63,022 bases of DNA from Bradyrhizobium sp. WSM3983 (GCF_000473045.1 NZ_AXAY01000024.1:62310-125331); one strand, 5' to 3'; positions 1 to 9,235 are shown, counted from the stretch's first letter. Notes: generated by a model from the letters alone, not told the origin. Numbers and translations: made by a program.

Positions 1-182
1 GGCGAAGTCGGAAGCTTGCGTACGGCAAAACCGTGTGGTCCTGGCCGTCGTCGCTACGGTCAAGCTCTTTGCGAATGCGGCATTGGCGCCAACCGGCGCG
101 GTGTCGGCGAATTTCGCAGGCGCGAGGGAGGCCAGAAGGAATTCGGCTCCCGGGAGAGCACGGCATAAGCCGTCCAACCATC

Positions 183-295
183 GCGCAGGGAAGGCCGTGT
201 GTTCGGCTACACCTGTATGCCGCTGTGCAGTTCTTTTTGCGCTACATGCGCACAGCGGACCGTGGGTGCCAGCCGGCACCCGGCCTTCCCTGCGC
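183..295. repeat. Long-spaced inverted repeat, possible structured element
   Basis: The 14-base arm GCGCAGGGAAGGCC at 183-196 is repeated as its exact reverse complement at 282-295. The loop between them carries smaller pairings, such as GGTGCC with GGCACC at 265-280. From memory, closely similar sequences recur in Bradyrhizobium genomes, often mis-called as small ORFs. I infer a structured intergenic repeat or RNA rather than a gene. Confidence 0.5.
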
Positions 296-425
296 CCTTT
301 CTGTCGAGGGCGTGATGAGGAGAGCAAAACTCGGGCGGAACAAGCCGCGAGAGTGCGAAGGTGTGTCTGAACCTGTCTCGACAGTGGATAAGGGCGTTGG
401 ATTACCATGGCATCGCTCCTTGCTC

Positions 426-526
426 CGTCATTGCGAGGAGCCCTTGGCGAGGAGCCCTTGCGACGAAGCAATCCAGAATCTCTCCGCGGCGACAGTCTGG
501 ATTGCTTCGCTGCGCTCGTAATGACG
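426..526. repeat. REP family B (CGTCATTGCGAG...)
   Basis: Imperfect inverted repeat: CGTCATTGCGAGGAGC at the left and its complement at the right end, with AAGCAATCCAG and CTGGATTGCTT as inner arms. The left arm contains an internal duplication of GGCGAGGAGCCCTT. Other copies are at 38741-38827 and a half copy at 19924-19953. Confidence 0.85.
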
Positions 527-739
527 ACGTGGAGGGAATATGCGCCGAACCTCACTCTCGTGCCCCCGGATCCGCCGACATCCCCACGATTGTGGCGAGA
601 TCGCATCGGCCCCACAAAAAATCCTCTGTCGACGGTTGCGCGCCGCACCTTGCTGAATCAACCTCGGTTGGTCCATAAGCGGCGTCCCGCGGCCGGATTT
701 CGGTTTGCGTCGCGTGCTTGGATATAGAGGGATTCTCGC

Positions 740-3079
740 GTGGCAAATATCAACCAGAAAATTGCGCAGGAGCTTGGGGTACGGGCGGAGCAGGTCGAGG
801 CGACGGTGACGCTGCTCGACGGCGGCGCCACGGTTCCCTTCATCGCACGCTACCGCAAGGAAGCGACCGGTGCGCTCGACGACGCGCAATTGCGTACCCT
901 GGAGGAGCGCCTGGTTTACCTGCGCGAGCTCGAAGACCGCCGCAAGGCGATCCTCGAATCAGTCCGCGAGCAAGGTAAGCTCGACGCGGCACTCGAAGCC
1001 TCCATTCTCGCCGCCGACAGCAAGGCCCGTCTCGAAGACATCTATCTGCCGTTCAAGCCGAAGCGCCGCACCAAAGCCGAGATCGCCAAGGAGGCCGGCC
1101 TCGAGCCGCTCGCCAATCAGCTGATGGCTGAGCCCGGCAATGATCCGAAGGTCGTGGCCGAAGGCTTCATCAACGCCGAGAAGGGCGTCGCGGATGCCAC
1201 GGCTGCGCTCGACGGTGCCCGCGCCATCCTGGTCGAACGTTTTGACGAGGACGCCGATCTGATCGGTGTGTTGCGCGAGGAGATGTGGACCAATGCGCGC
1301 ATGGCCTCCAAGGTGCGCGACGGCAAGAAGACCGAGGGCGAAAAATTCGCCGACTATTTCGAGTTCTCCGAGCCGCTGACCAAGCTGCCGTCGCATCGCA
1401 TCCTCGCGATGTTCCGCGGCGAGAAGGAAGAGATCCTCGATCTCCAGATCCAGGCCGAAGCCGAAGTGCCCCCTGCCGGTGTGCCCGGCGCCTACGAGCT
1501 GAAGATCATGAAGCGGTTCGGCATCGCCGACCTCAAGCGCGCCGGCGATCGCTGGCTGATCGACACCGTGCGCTGGGCCTGGCGCACCAAGATCCAGGTG
1601 CATCTGAATATCGACCTGCGCATGCGGCTGTGGAACGCGGCCGAGACCGAAGCCGTGCGCGTGTTCGCTTCGAACCTGCGTGATCTCCTGCTGGCCGCGC
1701 CTGCCGGTACCCGCGCGACCATGGGGCTCGATCCCGGCTACCGCACCGGCGTCAAGGTTGCCGTGACTGACGCGACCGGCAAGGTGGTCGACACCGCCGT
1801 GATCTATCCGCACGAGCCGCAGCGTCAATGGAACGAGTCGCTCGCGACCCTCGGCAGGCTCGCGATGAAGCATCGCGTCGAGCTGATCGCGATCGGCAAC
1901 GGCACCGCCTCGCGCGAGACCGACAAGCTCGCAGGCGATCTCGTCAAGGGCCTCGCTGAGCTGAAAATGTCCAAGATCGTGGTGTCGGAGGCCGGCGCGT
2001 CGGTCTATTCGGCGTCGGCTTTCGCTTCGGAGGAGTTGCCGGGCCTCGATGTCACCCTGCGTGGCGCGGTCTCGATCGCCCGTCGTCTGCAGGATCCGCT
2101 TGCCGAGCTCGTCAAGATCGAGCCTAAGGCGATCGGCGTCGGCCAGTATCAGCATGATCTCGGCCAGGCCAAGCTTGCCAAATCGCTCGATGCGGTGGTC
2201 GAAGATTGCGTGAACGCGGTCGGCGTCGACGTCAACACGGCGTCCGCGCCGCTGCTGGCCCGTGTGTCGGGCGTCGGCTCCGGTCTGGCGCAGAGCATCG
2301 TGGCGCATCGTGACGCCAACGGCCCGTTCAAGTCGCGCAAGGCGCTCAAGGAGGTGCCGCGGCTCGGGCCCAAGGCATTCGAGCAGTGCGCCGGCTTCCT
2401 GCGCATCCTCGGCGGCGAGGATCCGCTCGACGCCTCCGGCGTGCATCCCGAAGCCTATCCGGTGGTGCGCCGGATTCTCAGCGCCACCAAGAGCGACATC
2501 AAGGCGCTGATCGGCAGCAGCGAGATCGTTCGCACACTGAAGCCGAAGGATTTCGTGGACGAGACCTTCGGTCTGCCGACCGTCACCGACATTCTGCGCG
2601 AGCTGGAAAAGCCCGGTCGCGACCCGCGTCCGGCGTTCAAGGCCGCGGTGTTCAAGGAGGGCGTCGAGGAGATCAAGCATCTCCAGAAGGGCATGATCCT
2701 CGAGGGCACCGTGACCAACGTCGCCGCGTTCGGCGCCTTCGTTGACATCGGCGTGCACCAGGACGGCCTCGTGCACATCTCGGCGATGTCGAAGACCTAC
2801 ATCAAGGATCCGCGCGAGGTGGTGAAGCCCGGCGACATCGTCAAGGTGAAGGTGCTGGACTTCGAGGTCGCCCGCAAGCGCATCTCATTGACGCTCCGTC
2901 TCGACGACGAGGTCGGCGCCAAGAAGGACGCGCCCGGCATGCAGCGCGACAACACGCGCAACACCAACCGCATGACGTCGGCGGCCCCGCGCAAGCAGGA
3001 ATCTTCCAGCGGTGGCGGCGGCGCGCTTGCCGAGGCGATGCGCCGCGCAGCCGAAAAGAACGGCGGCAAGCGGGCGTAA
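740..3079 (+). CDS. tex: Tex-family RNA-binding transcription accessory protein
   Basis: A 779-residue protein of the usual Tex length. It has the Tex N-terminal helical region (about 1-190), a YqgF/RNase H-like domain (about 325-450, with GLDPGYRTGVK), helix-hairpin-helix repeats (about 495-560, SGVGSGLAQSIVAHR) and an S1 RNA-binding domain (about 648-717, GAFVDIGVHQDGLVHIS). The C-terminal tail is Gly/Ser-rich and basic. GTG start at 740 follows AGAGG. Tex proteins bind nucleic acid and influence transcription and stress responses in the cytoplasm; the exact role here is unknown. It stands alone, followed by a repeat. Identity is secure. Confidence 0.96.
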   Translation: MANINQKIAQELGVRAEQVEATVTLLDGGATVPFIARYRKEATGALDDAQLRTLEERLVYLRELEDRRKAILESVREQGKLDAALEASILAADSKARLEDIYLPFKPKRRTKAEIAKEAGLEPLANQLMAEPGNDPKVVAEGFINAEKGVADATAALDGARAILVERFDEDADLIGVLREEMWTNARMASKVRDGKKTEGEKFADYFEFSEPLTKLPSHRILAMFRGEKEEILDLQIQAEAEVPPAGVPGAYELKIMKRFGIADLKRAGDRWLIDTVRWAWRTKIQVHLNIDLRMRLWNAAETEAVRVFASNLRDLLLAAPAGTRATMGLDPGYRTGVKVAVTDATGKVVDTAVIYPHEPQRQWNESLATLGRLAMKHRVELIAIGNGTASRETDKLAGDLVKGLAELKMSKIVVSEAGASVYSASAFASEELPGLDVTLRGAVSIARRLQDPLAELVKIEPKAIGVGQYQHDLGQAKLAKSLDAVVEDCVNAVGVDVNTASAPLLARVSGVGSGLAQSIVAHRDANGPFKSRKALKEVPRLGPKAFEQCAGFLRILGGEDPLDASGVHPEAYPVVRRILSATKSDIKALIGSSEIVRTLKPKDFVDETFGLPTVTDILRELEKPGRDPRPAFKAAVFKEGVEEIKHLQKGMILEGTVTNVAAFGAFVDIGVHQDGLVHISAMSKTYIKDPREVVKPGDIVKVKVLDFEVARKRISLTLRLDDEVGAKKDAPGMQRDNTRNTNRMTSAAPRKQESSSGGGGALAEAMRRAAEKNGGKRA

Positions 3080-3117
3080 GCCGATTGGAGACGAATGTCT
3101 GGCGGCTAGTGCGACTG

Positions 3118-3246
3118 CACCTCTCCCGCTTGCGGGAGAGGTCGACGCGCTCAAAGAGCGCGGCGGGTGAGGGTTATGTCCACGGCGGGGTTCTCGATTG
3201 CGGAGGCACCCTCACCCCAGCCCTCTCCCGCAAGCGGGAGAGGGAG
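3118..3246. repeat. REP family A (CTCTCCCGCTTGCGGGAGAG)
   Basis: Two palindromic arms, CTCTCCCGCTTGCGGGAGAG at the left and CTCTCCCGCAAGCGGGAGAG at the right, flank a GGTGAGGG/CCCTCACC core. It lies between tex and the Gly-rich gene. Other copies are at 27481-27603 and 44589-44707. Confidence 0.88.
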
Positions 3247-3376
3247 TGAAAGAGCAGCGCCTCCCTAACTCCGGCGTCAGAATCTGGCGCATTTGTAAGT
3301 TGAAGGAGAGGGCGCCTTCTCCTCATCTGATCCTCTCTGCGCGGCACATATTGCCGCGCTGCATGGAGGGTTTCCG

Positions 3377-3913
3377 ATGAACAACAGGCGTCTCACTCGC
3401 CTTGCCGCGGCGGCCGTCGTCGCGGCACTGGCACTCGCATCGCCCGTTCTCGCCAGAGGTGGTGGCGGAGGCGGCGGTCACGGCGGTGGCGGCTTTGGCG
3501 GTGGCGGGCATTTCGGTGGTGGCGGCGGGATGCACGGCGGCGGCTTCGGCGGTGGTGGCCACTTCGGAGGCGGCGGCATGCACGCGGGCGGCTTCGGTGG
3601 CGGCATGCATGTCGGTGGCATGGGCGGCGGCGCGCACTTCGCCCATGTCGGTGGACCAGGCTTTGGTCGACCGGCCTTCGGCGGCGCGCGCTTCGCGCAT
3701 GCGGCGATCGGGCCGCGTTTCGCCGGCGGCGGCTGGCATGGCAGGCCGTTCATCGGCCGGCATGCCTTCTTCTTCCGCCACCATCATTTCCGTCGTTTCG
3801 CAGTCTTCGGCGCGCCCTACTATGCCAACTATTACGACGATGGCTGTTGGCGCAGGAGCTTGACGCCTTATGGGTGGCAATGGGTCAATGTGTGCGGGGA
3901 CGCTTGGTACTAG
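3377..3913 (+). CDS. Secreted Gly/His-rich small protein
   Basis: 178 residues. Residues 1-27 form a clear signal peptide (basic start, AAAAVVAALALASPVLA core). The following part is built of GGGGHFGGGG-type repeats rich in Gly, His, Phe and Met (about 28-90). The C-terminal part is aromatic and His-rich and ends in a WQWVNVCGDAW-like segment. ATG follows GGAGGG. Proteins of this sort are common in rhizobia as exported proteins of unknown role; the many His and Met residues could bind metal, but that is inference. Its 3' end overlaps the upstream extension of the next frame but not that gene's likely start. Confidence 0.8.
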   Translation: MNNRRLTRLAAAAVVAALALASPVLARGGGGGGGHGGGGFGGGGHFGGGGGMHGGGFGGGGHFGGGGMHAGGFGGGMHVGGMGGGAHFAHVGGPGFGRPAFGGARFAHAAIGPRFAGGGWHGRPFIGRHAFFFRHHHFRRFAVFGAPYYANYYDDGCWRRSLTPYGWQWVNVCGDAWY

Positions 3914-4011
3914 CATCGCCGGACCGCACCATTGTCGCGATCGCCACCGGGTGGTTCCGCTCAGCCCCGGAACGGGATAGTCTGGTGGCGATCGTTCGCG
4001 CGGAGTTTGTC

Positions 4012-4704
4012 ATGACTGGAGGCCACCGCCGCATCCTGGTCGTCGAGGACGATCCGGAAACCGCAGGCCAGCTCGTCGAAGAGCTGACGACCTCGGGCTA
4101 TGACGTCGATCTCGCAGCCACCGGGCGTGAAGCCCTCAGCCATGGCGTCGCCCGCGACTATGCCGTGATCACCATCGACCGCATGCTGCCCGATATCGAC
4201 GGCATCACCGTGATGCGGCAGATGCGTGATGATGGCGTTGCCTCGCCCTTCCTGATCATCTCCGCGCTCGGCGAGGTCGACGACCGCGTGCGCGGCCTGC
4301 GCGCCGGCGGCGACGATTATCTCGTCAAACCGTTCTCCTTCGTCGAATTGCTCGCACGCCTTGAGGCGCTTGGCCGCCGCAGCGAGACCATCGCCAAGGA
4401 AACCATTTTGCGCGTCGGCGATCTCGCCGTCGATTTGATCACGCGCAGTGCCAGCCGCCGCGGCCGCAAGATTCCGCTGCTGCCGCGCGAATTCCAGCTG
4501 CTCGAATATCTCGTCCGCAACGAGGGCCGCGTCGTCTCCCGCGCGATGCTGCTCCAGCATGTCTGGGATCTGCATTTCGATCCCTCCACCAATATCATCG
4601 ACGTCTATGTCGGACGCGTCCGCCGCAAGGTCGATGATGCCCAGGCCTATCCATTGATCCACACCATCCGCGGCATCGGATATTGCCTCCGTGCTCCTGG
4701 CTAA
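4012..4704 (+). CDS. OmpR/PhoB-type response regulator
   Basis: 230 residues from ATG 4012, which follows CGGAG. The receiver domain (about 7-118) has the acidic pair D13/D14, phospho-acceptor D56 (TIDRMLP) and K106 (LVKPF). A winged-helix DNA-binding domain follows (about 130-228, LLPREFQLLEYLVRNEGRVVS). The frame stays open further upstream, but that extension has no receiver similarity and overlaps the previous gene. Its end overlaps the kinase start by 14 bases, so the two are translationally linked and form a two-component pair. The signal is unknown. Confidence 0.93.
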   Translation: MTGGHRRILVVEDDPETAGQLVEELTTSGYDVDLAATGREALSHGVARDYAVITIDRMLPDIDGITVMRQMRDDGVASPFLIISALGEVDDRVRGLRAGGDDYLVKPFSFVELLARLEALGRRSETIAKETILRVGDLAVDLITRSASRRGRKIPLLPREFQLLEYLVRNEGRVVSRAMLLQHVWDLHFDPSTNIIDVYVGRVRRKVDDAQAYPLIHTIRGIGYCLRAPG

Positions 4705-5761
4705 CACGCTTCGTTCCTCGACCTTCCGCCTGGCGCTGATCGCGATCGCGATCTTCGGCGTGATCGTCGCAGCGATCATGGCGTACGTCTATTTCGGCAC
4801 ACTTGCTTATGTGCAGAGCCGGGTCGGCGATGTCGGCGACCACGGCGGCTTCACTGCGATGCTCGAGCTCGCGATGATCGCGGTCGCCGTGTTGCTCTTG
4901 GTGTTGGCAGGCCTCGCCGCCGTGCTGGTGACGCGGCGCACGGTCGGGCGGATCGAGGAGATCAACGCCACCAGCCGCGCCATCATGCTGTCCGGCCTCG
5001 ACCGGCGCATTCCCTTGCGCGGCAGCCACGATGAATGGGACCGCGTCGCCGAAAACCTCAACCAGATGCTTGATCGGATCGAGACGCTGATGGGTGAGGT
5101 CAAGCAGGTCAGCGACAATGTCGCCCACGATCTGCGCACGCCGCTGACGCGCATGCGTGGCCGGCTGGAAAAGGCCTATCACCACGAGCGCGACAGTGAA
5201 GCCGATGCGTCGCTGATCGGCGACACCATCGCCGACCTCGATGCGGTGCTCGGCATGTTCGCCTCCATCACGCGGATCTCGGAGATCGAGACCCGCGCCC
5301 GCAGGAGCGCGTTTCGCGCGCTCAACCTTGCCGAGATCGCCGGCGAAGTCGTCGAGCTCTACGACGCTGCCGCCGAGCAGGTCGCGACGCGCCTGAGCCT
5401 CGGTGGCGACCGCGAGGTCGCCGTGACCGGCGATCGCGATCTGCTGTTCGATGCCATCGCCAATCTCGTCGATAACGCGATCAAGCACGGCCGCCCCGGT
5501 GGAAAGGTCACCGTGACCTGCCGCAATGCGGGCGGTGGCGCGACGATCGCCATCGCCGATGATGGTCCGGGCATCGCGGACGATCAGCACGATCACGTGT
5601 TCAAGCGCTTCTACCGGCTCGAGCAGAGCCGTTATACGCCGGGCAACGGCCTGGGCCTGAGCCTGGTCGCGGCGGTGTCGCGGCTCCATGGCGCCGAGAT
5701 CGCGCTGCATGACAATGCGCCGGGCCTGACGGTCCAGCTCAGCTTCCCGATCGCGCTATAG
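4691..5761 (+). CDS. Membrane sensor histidine kinase
   Basis: 356 residues, GTG start overlapping the regulator gene. Two membrane segments (about 11-33 and 57-80) enclose a short periplasmic loop of roughly 25 residues, followed by HAMP. The H-box is NVAHDLRTPLTRMR with phospho-acceptor H146. N-box NLVDNAIKHG, G1 box ADDGPGI and G2 box GNGLGLSL are all present, so the kinase looks active. The small periplasmic part suggests sensing within the membrane or by a partner protein. Its 3' end overlaps the convergent LuxR-type gene by 6 bases. Confidence 0.93.
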   Translation: MLLANTLRSSTFRLALIAIAIFGVIVAAIMAYVYFGTLAYVQSRVGDVGDHGGFTAMLELAMIAVAVLLLVLAGLAAVLVTRRTVGRIEEINATSRAIMLSGLDRRIPLRGSHDEWDRVAENLNQMLDRIETLMGEVKQVSDNVAHDLRTPLTRMRGRLEKAYHHERDSEADASLIGDTIADLDAVLGMFASITRISEIETRARRSAFRALNLAEIAGEVVELYDAAAEQVATRLSLGGDREVAVTGDRDLLFDAIANLVDNAIKHGRPGGKVTVTCRNAGGGATIAIADDGPGIADDQHDHVFKRFYRLEQSRYTPGNGLGLSLVAAVSRLHGAEIALHDNAPGLTVQLSFPIAL

Positions 5762-6127
5762 CTCGATCACGCCGCGGCGCGCCGCATGCGCCACTGCATC
5801 GGTGCGGCCGGTGGCATCCAGCTTGTCGAGCAGCGAGCCGACATGGAATTTCACGGTATGCACGGAGATATTGAGCTGGCGCGCGATCATTTTGTTGGAG
5901 GCGCCTTCCGCCATCAGCGCCAGCACGTCGAGCTCGCGCTGTGTCAGCGCGATGTCGTCGGGCATGATGCGCGGATCGCGGGCGACGACGCTCGCCGTGG
6001 CCGTCTCGCCGGGCGCGGCAAGGCGAAGCCCCGCGACACTGCCGAGCAGCGTCGCGAGGCGATCGGCCAGCGCGGGATCGTCGACCTCAAGGGACAACAC
6101 AATCTCGCGTGCGTTGTCCTCGCTCAC
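5756..6127 (-). CDS. LuxR-type HTH regulator without receiver domain
   Basis: 123 residues. The C-terminal half is a GerE/LuxR helix-turn-helix (about 58-120, LTQRELDVLALMAEGASNKMIARQLNISVHTVKFHVGSLL, given here only as its landmarks). The N-terminal ~55 residues do not form a recognisable receiver or autoinducer domain. The GTG start shares GTGA with the stop of the upstream HtrA-like gene, so the two are translationally coupled. What it controls cannot be read from the sequence; the pairing suggests the HtrA-like protein senses or regulates it. Confidence 0.85.
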   Translation of the reverse strand: MSEDNAREIVLSLEVDDPALADRLATLLGSVAGLRLAAPGETATASVVARDPRIMPDDIALTQRELDVLALMAEGASNKMIARQLNISVHTVKFHVGSLLDKLDATGRTDAVAHAARRGVIEL

Positions 6128-6990
6128 GCCTCCGGCCTCTCGCCGATCGTGACCTTGAAGCTCGCCGGTTCGCCACCACGGCGGACCGCGACATCGACCA
6201 CCTGGCCGACGCTCGCGGGTCCCAGTGTTCGCAATAGCGCACGCACGCCGGAGAGTTTTTGGTCATTGACCGCCACGATCACGTCACCCTGGCGGATACC
6301 GGCCGTGGCCGCCGGACCTGCCTTGTCGACATTCATCACCATCGCACCGATGCCGTCGTCAAGCCGCAGCGGCTGCAACCCGAGCCCAAGATAGCCGCGC
6401 GCGATGCGGCCGCGCGTCTCAAGCTGGGCCGCGACGCGCTCGATCGTCGCCGTCGGGATCACCAGCACGCGCCGCGGGCCGAGCACGGCCATGCCGAAGG
6501 CTTCGCCCGAGGCATCGAGGGCAAGGCCGCCCTCCTGGCTCGGACGCAGGCGAACATCGAGCTCGATCCGCGCATCGATCTCGCCGCCGCGCAAGGAGCG
6601 CCAGCCCTTCCCGGAGACCGACACCATCCCCAGCGCCGCACTCTGTGCATCGCGATTGGTGGCGACCACGACCGACAGCGTGCCGAGGGCAGGGACTGTG
6701 GCGGCGAGCTTGACCGGGGCGATGCTGGTGTCCGCGCGAACCAATGCGATGTCGGTCGTGTGGTCGCGGCCGACGATCGTGGCAGCGATCGTGCTGCCGT
6801 CGGGGAGGGCGATCTGGACATCGCCCTCGTCGGCCAGCGCCTCGTCGGCGGTCACGATCAGGCCGGGCTTCCAGACGAAGCCGGTCGAGCGGGAACGGTG
6901 CGAATGCACGGAGACGAGGGACGGCGTGATGCGCGCCACGACGTCCGCGAGCGCGGACGACAGTGAGGTGAGAGGAGTGAAGTCGGTCAT
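6124..6990 (-). CDS. HtrA/DegP-like trypsin-fold protein with PDZ, predicted inactive
   Basis: 288 residues from ATG 6990, preceded by AGGAGC; a longer frame upstream lacks support. The trypsin-like domain (about 15-190) ends in a PDZ domain (about 195-285, GYLGLGLQPL, AGIRQGDVIVAVN). Aligned with HtrA motifs, the catalytic His of TNNH is Glu50 (VTADEAL) and the nucleophile of GNSGG is Glu153 (SQEGGLALD). Only the Asp (D80, TTDIALV) remains. No signal peptide is evident. I infer a non-proteolytic peptide-binding or sensing protein, coupled to the LuxR-type regulator downstream. Confidence 0.85.
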   Translation of the reverse strand: MTDFTPLTSLSSALADVVARITPSLVSVHSHRSRSTGFVWKPGLIVTADEALADEGDVQIALPDGSTIAATIVGRDHTTDIALVRADTSIAPVKLAATVPALGTLSVVVATNRDAQSAALGMVSVSGKGWRSLRGGEIDARIELDVRLRPSQEGGLALDASGEAFGMAVLGPRRVLVIPTATIERVAAQLETRGRIARGYLGLGLQPLRLDDGIGAMVMNVDKAGPAATAGIRQGDVIVAVNDQKLSGVRALLRTLGPASVGQVVDVAVRRGGEPASFKVTIGERPEA

Positions 6991-7171
6991 GGAAAGCTCC
7001 TGTAAGTTGCCCACAATCTGGGATGTCGCGGGCCATTGCGAAACTGGCCGGGTGGCCAGTCCTCCCAAGGCCACAGCCGACGAACATGTGATTGGGAGCC
7101 GCTCACGGGAACGTGTAGCAATCCCGAAATTGCGCCGTACGGCCTTGAACGTTGCCAGCGAGCCCTGACCG

Positions 7172-8137
7172 ATGACCATCGACCTCACCCGCCGCACCCT
7201 GCTTCAACTCGCCGGCGCCACCTCGCTCGCGATGGCTGCGGCGGCTGCCGCGCGCGCCGAGGGCAATCCGCAAGGCGGCGGGCCGACCTATGCCAGCCGC
7301 ACGCCGATGCGGGTCGGCATGGTGACGCTGCGGGTGAAGAGCCTCGACAAGGTCGCGGACTATTACCGCGACGTGATCGGGCTCACCGGGATGGAGCGTT
7401 CGACGACCGCCGCCAGGCTCGGTACAGCCGGCATCACGCTGCTGGTCCTGGAAGCCCGTCCCGACGCCGCGATCGAGCCGCGCAACGCCGCCGGCCTCTA
7501 CCACACCGCCTTCCTGATGCCGACGCGCAAAGATCTTGCGCGCTGGCTGGTGCATGCCGCCTCGCATCGCGTGAAGCTGTCGGGCTTTGCCGATCATCTG
7601 GTCAGCGAGTCCGTCTATCTCGACGACCCCGAAGGCAACGGCATCGAGGTCTATGCCGATCGCGATCCCTCGCAATGGCAGTGGAGCGAGGGCAGCGTGA
7701 AGATGGCGACCGACGAGCTCAACATCCCCGATCTCTTGTCCTTGACCAATACGCGCGTCAGCGATTACGCCAAGGCGCCGGACGGCCTGCGCGTCGGCCA
7801 TATGCATTTGCGTGTCGGCGATCTCGCGCAGGCCGAGCGCTTCTATCACGGCACGATTGGCCTCGACCCGACCCGCAGCCGCAACGGCGCCGCCTTCCTG
7901 TCGTCGGGCCGCTATCACCACCATCTCGGCATGAACGTCTGGCAGAGCCAGGGTGCTGGCCAGCGCGACGATGCCACGACCGGGCTCGCCTGGTTCTCGC
8001 TGGTGACGGAAAAGCAGGAGCTTCTCGCCGCGCAGGAAGAGCGCCTGCGCAACGGCGGTGCGCGGGTCGCGCAGCTGCCGGATGGGGTCGAAGCGATCGA
8101 TCCCTGGGGCACGCGGGTGCGGCTGCTCAAGGTGTGA
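7172..8137 (+). CDS. Exported VOC-family (catechol-2,3-dioxygenase-like) protein
   Basis: 321 residues. The N-terminus has a twin-arginine-type signal (TRRTLLQLAG then Ala-rich core to about residue 30). Two vicinal-oxygen-chelate modules follow (about 45-170 and 205-320), with RVGMVTLRVKSLDKVADYY and VGHMHLRVGDLAQAERFY opening each. Candidate metal ligands are the His residues in LYHTAF, GHMHL and HHHLG and the Glu in GIEVYADR. This is the two-module CatE-like type, but export by Tat is unusual for it. Divergent from the HtrA-like gene with a 181-base shared upstream region. Substrate unknown. Confidence 0.82.
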   Translation: MTIDLTRRTLLQLAGATSLAMAAAAAARAEGNPQGGGPTYASRTPMRVGMVTLRVKSLDKVADYYRDVIGLTGMERSTTAARLGTAGITLLVLEARPDAAIEPRNAAGLYHTAFLMPTRKDLARWLVHAASHRVKLSGFADHLVSESVYLDDPEGNGIEVYADRDPSQWQWSEGSVKMATDELNIPDLLSLTNTRVSDYAKAPDGLRVGHMHLRVGDLAQAERFYHGTIGLDPTRSRNGAAFLSSGRYHHHLGMNVWQSQGAGQRDDATTGLAWFSLVTEKQELLAAQEERLRNGGARVAQLPDGVEAIDPWGTRVRLLKV

Positions 8138-8311
8138 GCCGCTCGCGCTGACGAGTACTGTCGATGCCGCAGCATCGGTCTCGTCGCTGTGCCGAGGACG
8201 TTGTCCCAGCAGCCCGCTGGTCGCTTGCTGGCAATAGGGGCCCGTGATAGCACGCGCTGGATCGCACGCTTGCCGAACAAGACTCGAGCTTCCCGGAATT
8301 TATTCCCCGAC

Positions 8312-9235
8312 ATGACCGATTTTCGCGGCGTCTTTCCCTACCTCGTCTCGCCCGTCGATGCCGACGGTACGGTGCGGACGAACGTGCTCGCAAAGCTCTG
8401 TGACGATTTGATCGGCGCCGGCGTGCACGGGCTGACGCCGCTCGGCTCGACTGGCGAGTTCGCCTATCTCAACGCCGCGCAGCGCATGGCGATCGTGCAG
8501 ACCACGATCGAGGCCGCGAAGGGCCGCGTGCCTGTTGTGGCGGGCGTCGCGTCGACCTCGACGGCAGACGCGGTGACGCAGGCGAAGGCCTATCAAAAGC
8601 TCGGCGCCAACGGCATCTTGGCGATCCTCGAGGCGTATTTCCCGCTCACTGAGGCCCAGGTCGAGTCCTACTTCCGCAGCATCGCGGATGCCGTGGACAT
8701 TCCGGTGGTCATCTACACCAATCCGCAATTCCAGCGCTCCGACCTGACCCTCGATGTCATCGCGCGCCTCGCCGAGCATCCGCGCATCGGCTACATCAAG
8801 GATGCCTCGACCAACACCGGGCGGCTGCTCTCGATCATGAACCGCTGCGGCGATGCCTTGCGCGTGTTCTCGGCCTCCGCCCATATCCCGGCCGCGGTGA
8901 TGCTGATCGGCGGCCTCGGCTGGATGGCAGGGCCGGCCTGCATCATCCCGCGCCAGAGCGTGGCGCTCTACGACCTCTGCAAGGCCGGTCGCTGGGACGA
9001 GGCCATGGTGCTCCAGCGCAGGTTGTGGCGGATCAACGAGGCCTTCGCCCGCTTCAATCTCGCAGCCTGCATCAAGGCCGGGCTCGCGATCCAGGGCTAC
9101 GACGTCGGCGATCCCGTCCCGCCGCAGGCCGCACTGTCGGCCGACGCGTGCAAGGTCGTGGAAGCGGCTCTGCGGGAGCTTGCTAGCGAGCAGCCATCCC
9201 GACATGGTCAGTGCCGTAGGGTGGGCAAAGCGTAG
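8312..9235 (+). CDS. Dihydrodipicolinate synthase-family aldolase (DapA-like)
   Basis: 307 residues from ATG 8312 (MTDFRGVFPYLVSPVD). TIM-barrel with Schiff-base Lys163 (GYIKDAS), Tyr135 (VVIYTNP) and the GSTGEF loop at 45-50. Family members include DapA, N-acetylneuraminate lyase and various 2-keto-acid aldolases. It is not next to lysine genes and is probably a catabolic member; substrate unassigned. The ribosome-binding site is weak. The last ~6 residues and the stop codon lie in the REP element that starts at 9216, so the native end was probably altered by that insertion. Confidence 0.88.
   Translation: MTDFRGVFPYLVSPVDADGTVRTNVLAKLCDDLIGAGVHGLTPLGSTGEFAYLNAAQRMAIVQTTIEAAKGRVPVVAGVASTSTADAVTQAKAYQKLGANGILAILEAYFPLTEAQVESYFRSIADAVDIPVVIYTNPQFQRSDLTLDVIARLAEHPRIGYIKDASTNTGRLLSIMNRCGDALRVFSASAHIPAAVMLIGGLGWMAGPACIIPRQSVALYDLCKAGRWDEAMVLQRRLWRINEAFARFNLAACIKAGLAIQGYDVGDPVPPQAALSADACKVVEAALRELASEQPSRHGQCRRVGKA

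Larger units (their letters stand above)
1..739. other. Leader region without a recognised gene
   Basis: No open frame here reads like a protein. The frames that stay open are Arg/Ala/Pro-rich and run across repeats. The region holds a long inverted repeat (183-295) and a REP-like element (426-526). A short A/T-richer stretch just before tex may hold its promoter, but no clear -35/-10 pair could be assigned. Confidence 0.6.

Noticed and set aside
33..521. 162-codon frame at the window start
   Set aside because: Spans two intergenic repeats and has no domain or ribosome-binding site.
959..2776. 605-codon open frame on the minus strand
   Set aside because: Antisense to tex; composition is His/Asp/Arg/Leu-rich as expected for a shadow of high-GC coding DNA, with no domain.
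3847..4011. Longer start for the response regulator
   Set aside because: The extension overlaps the Gly-rich gene and has no receiver similarity, while ATG 4012 has a ribosome-binding site.
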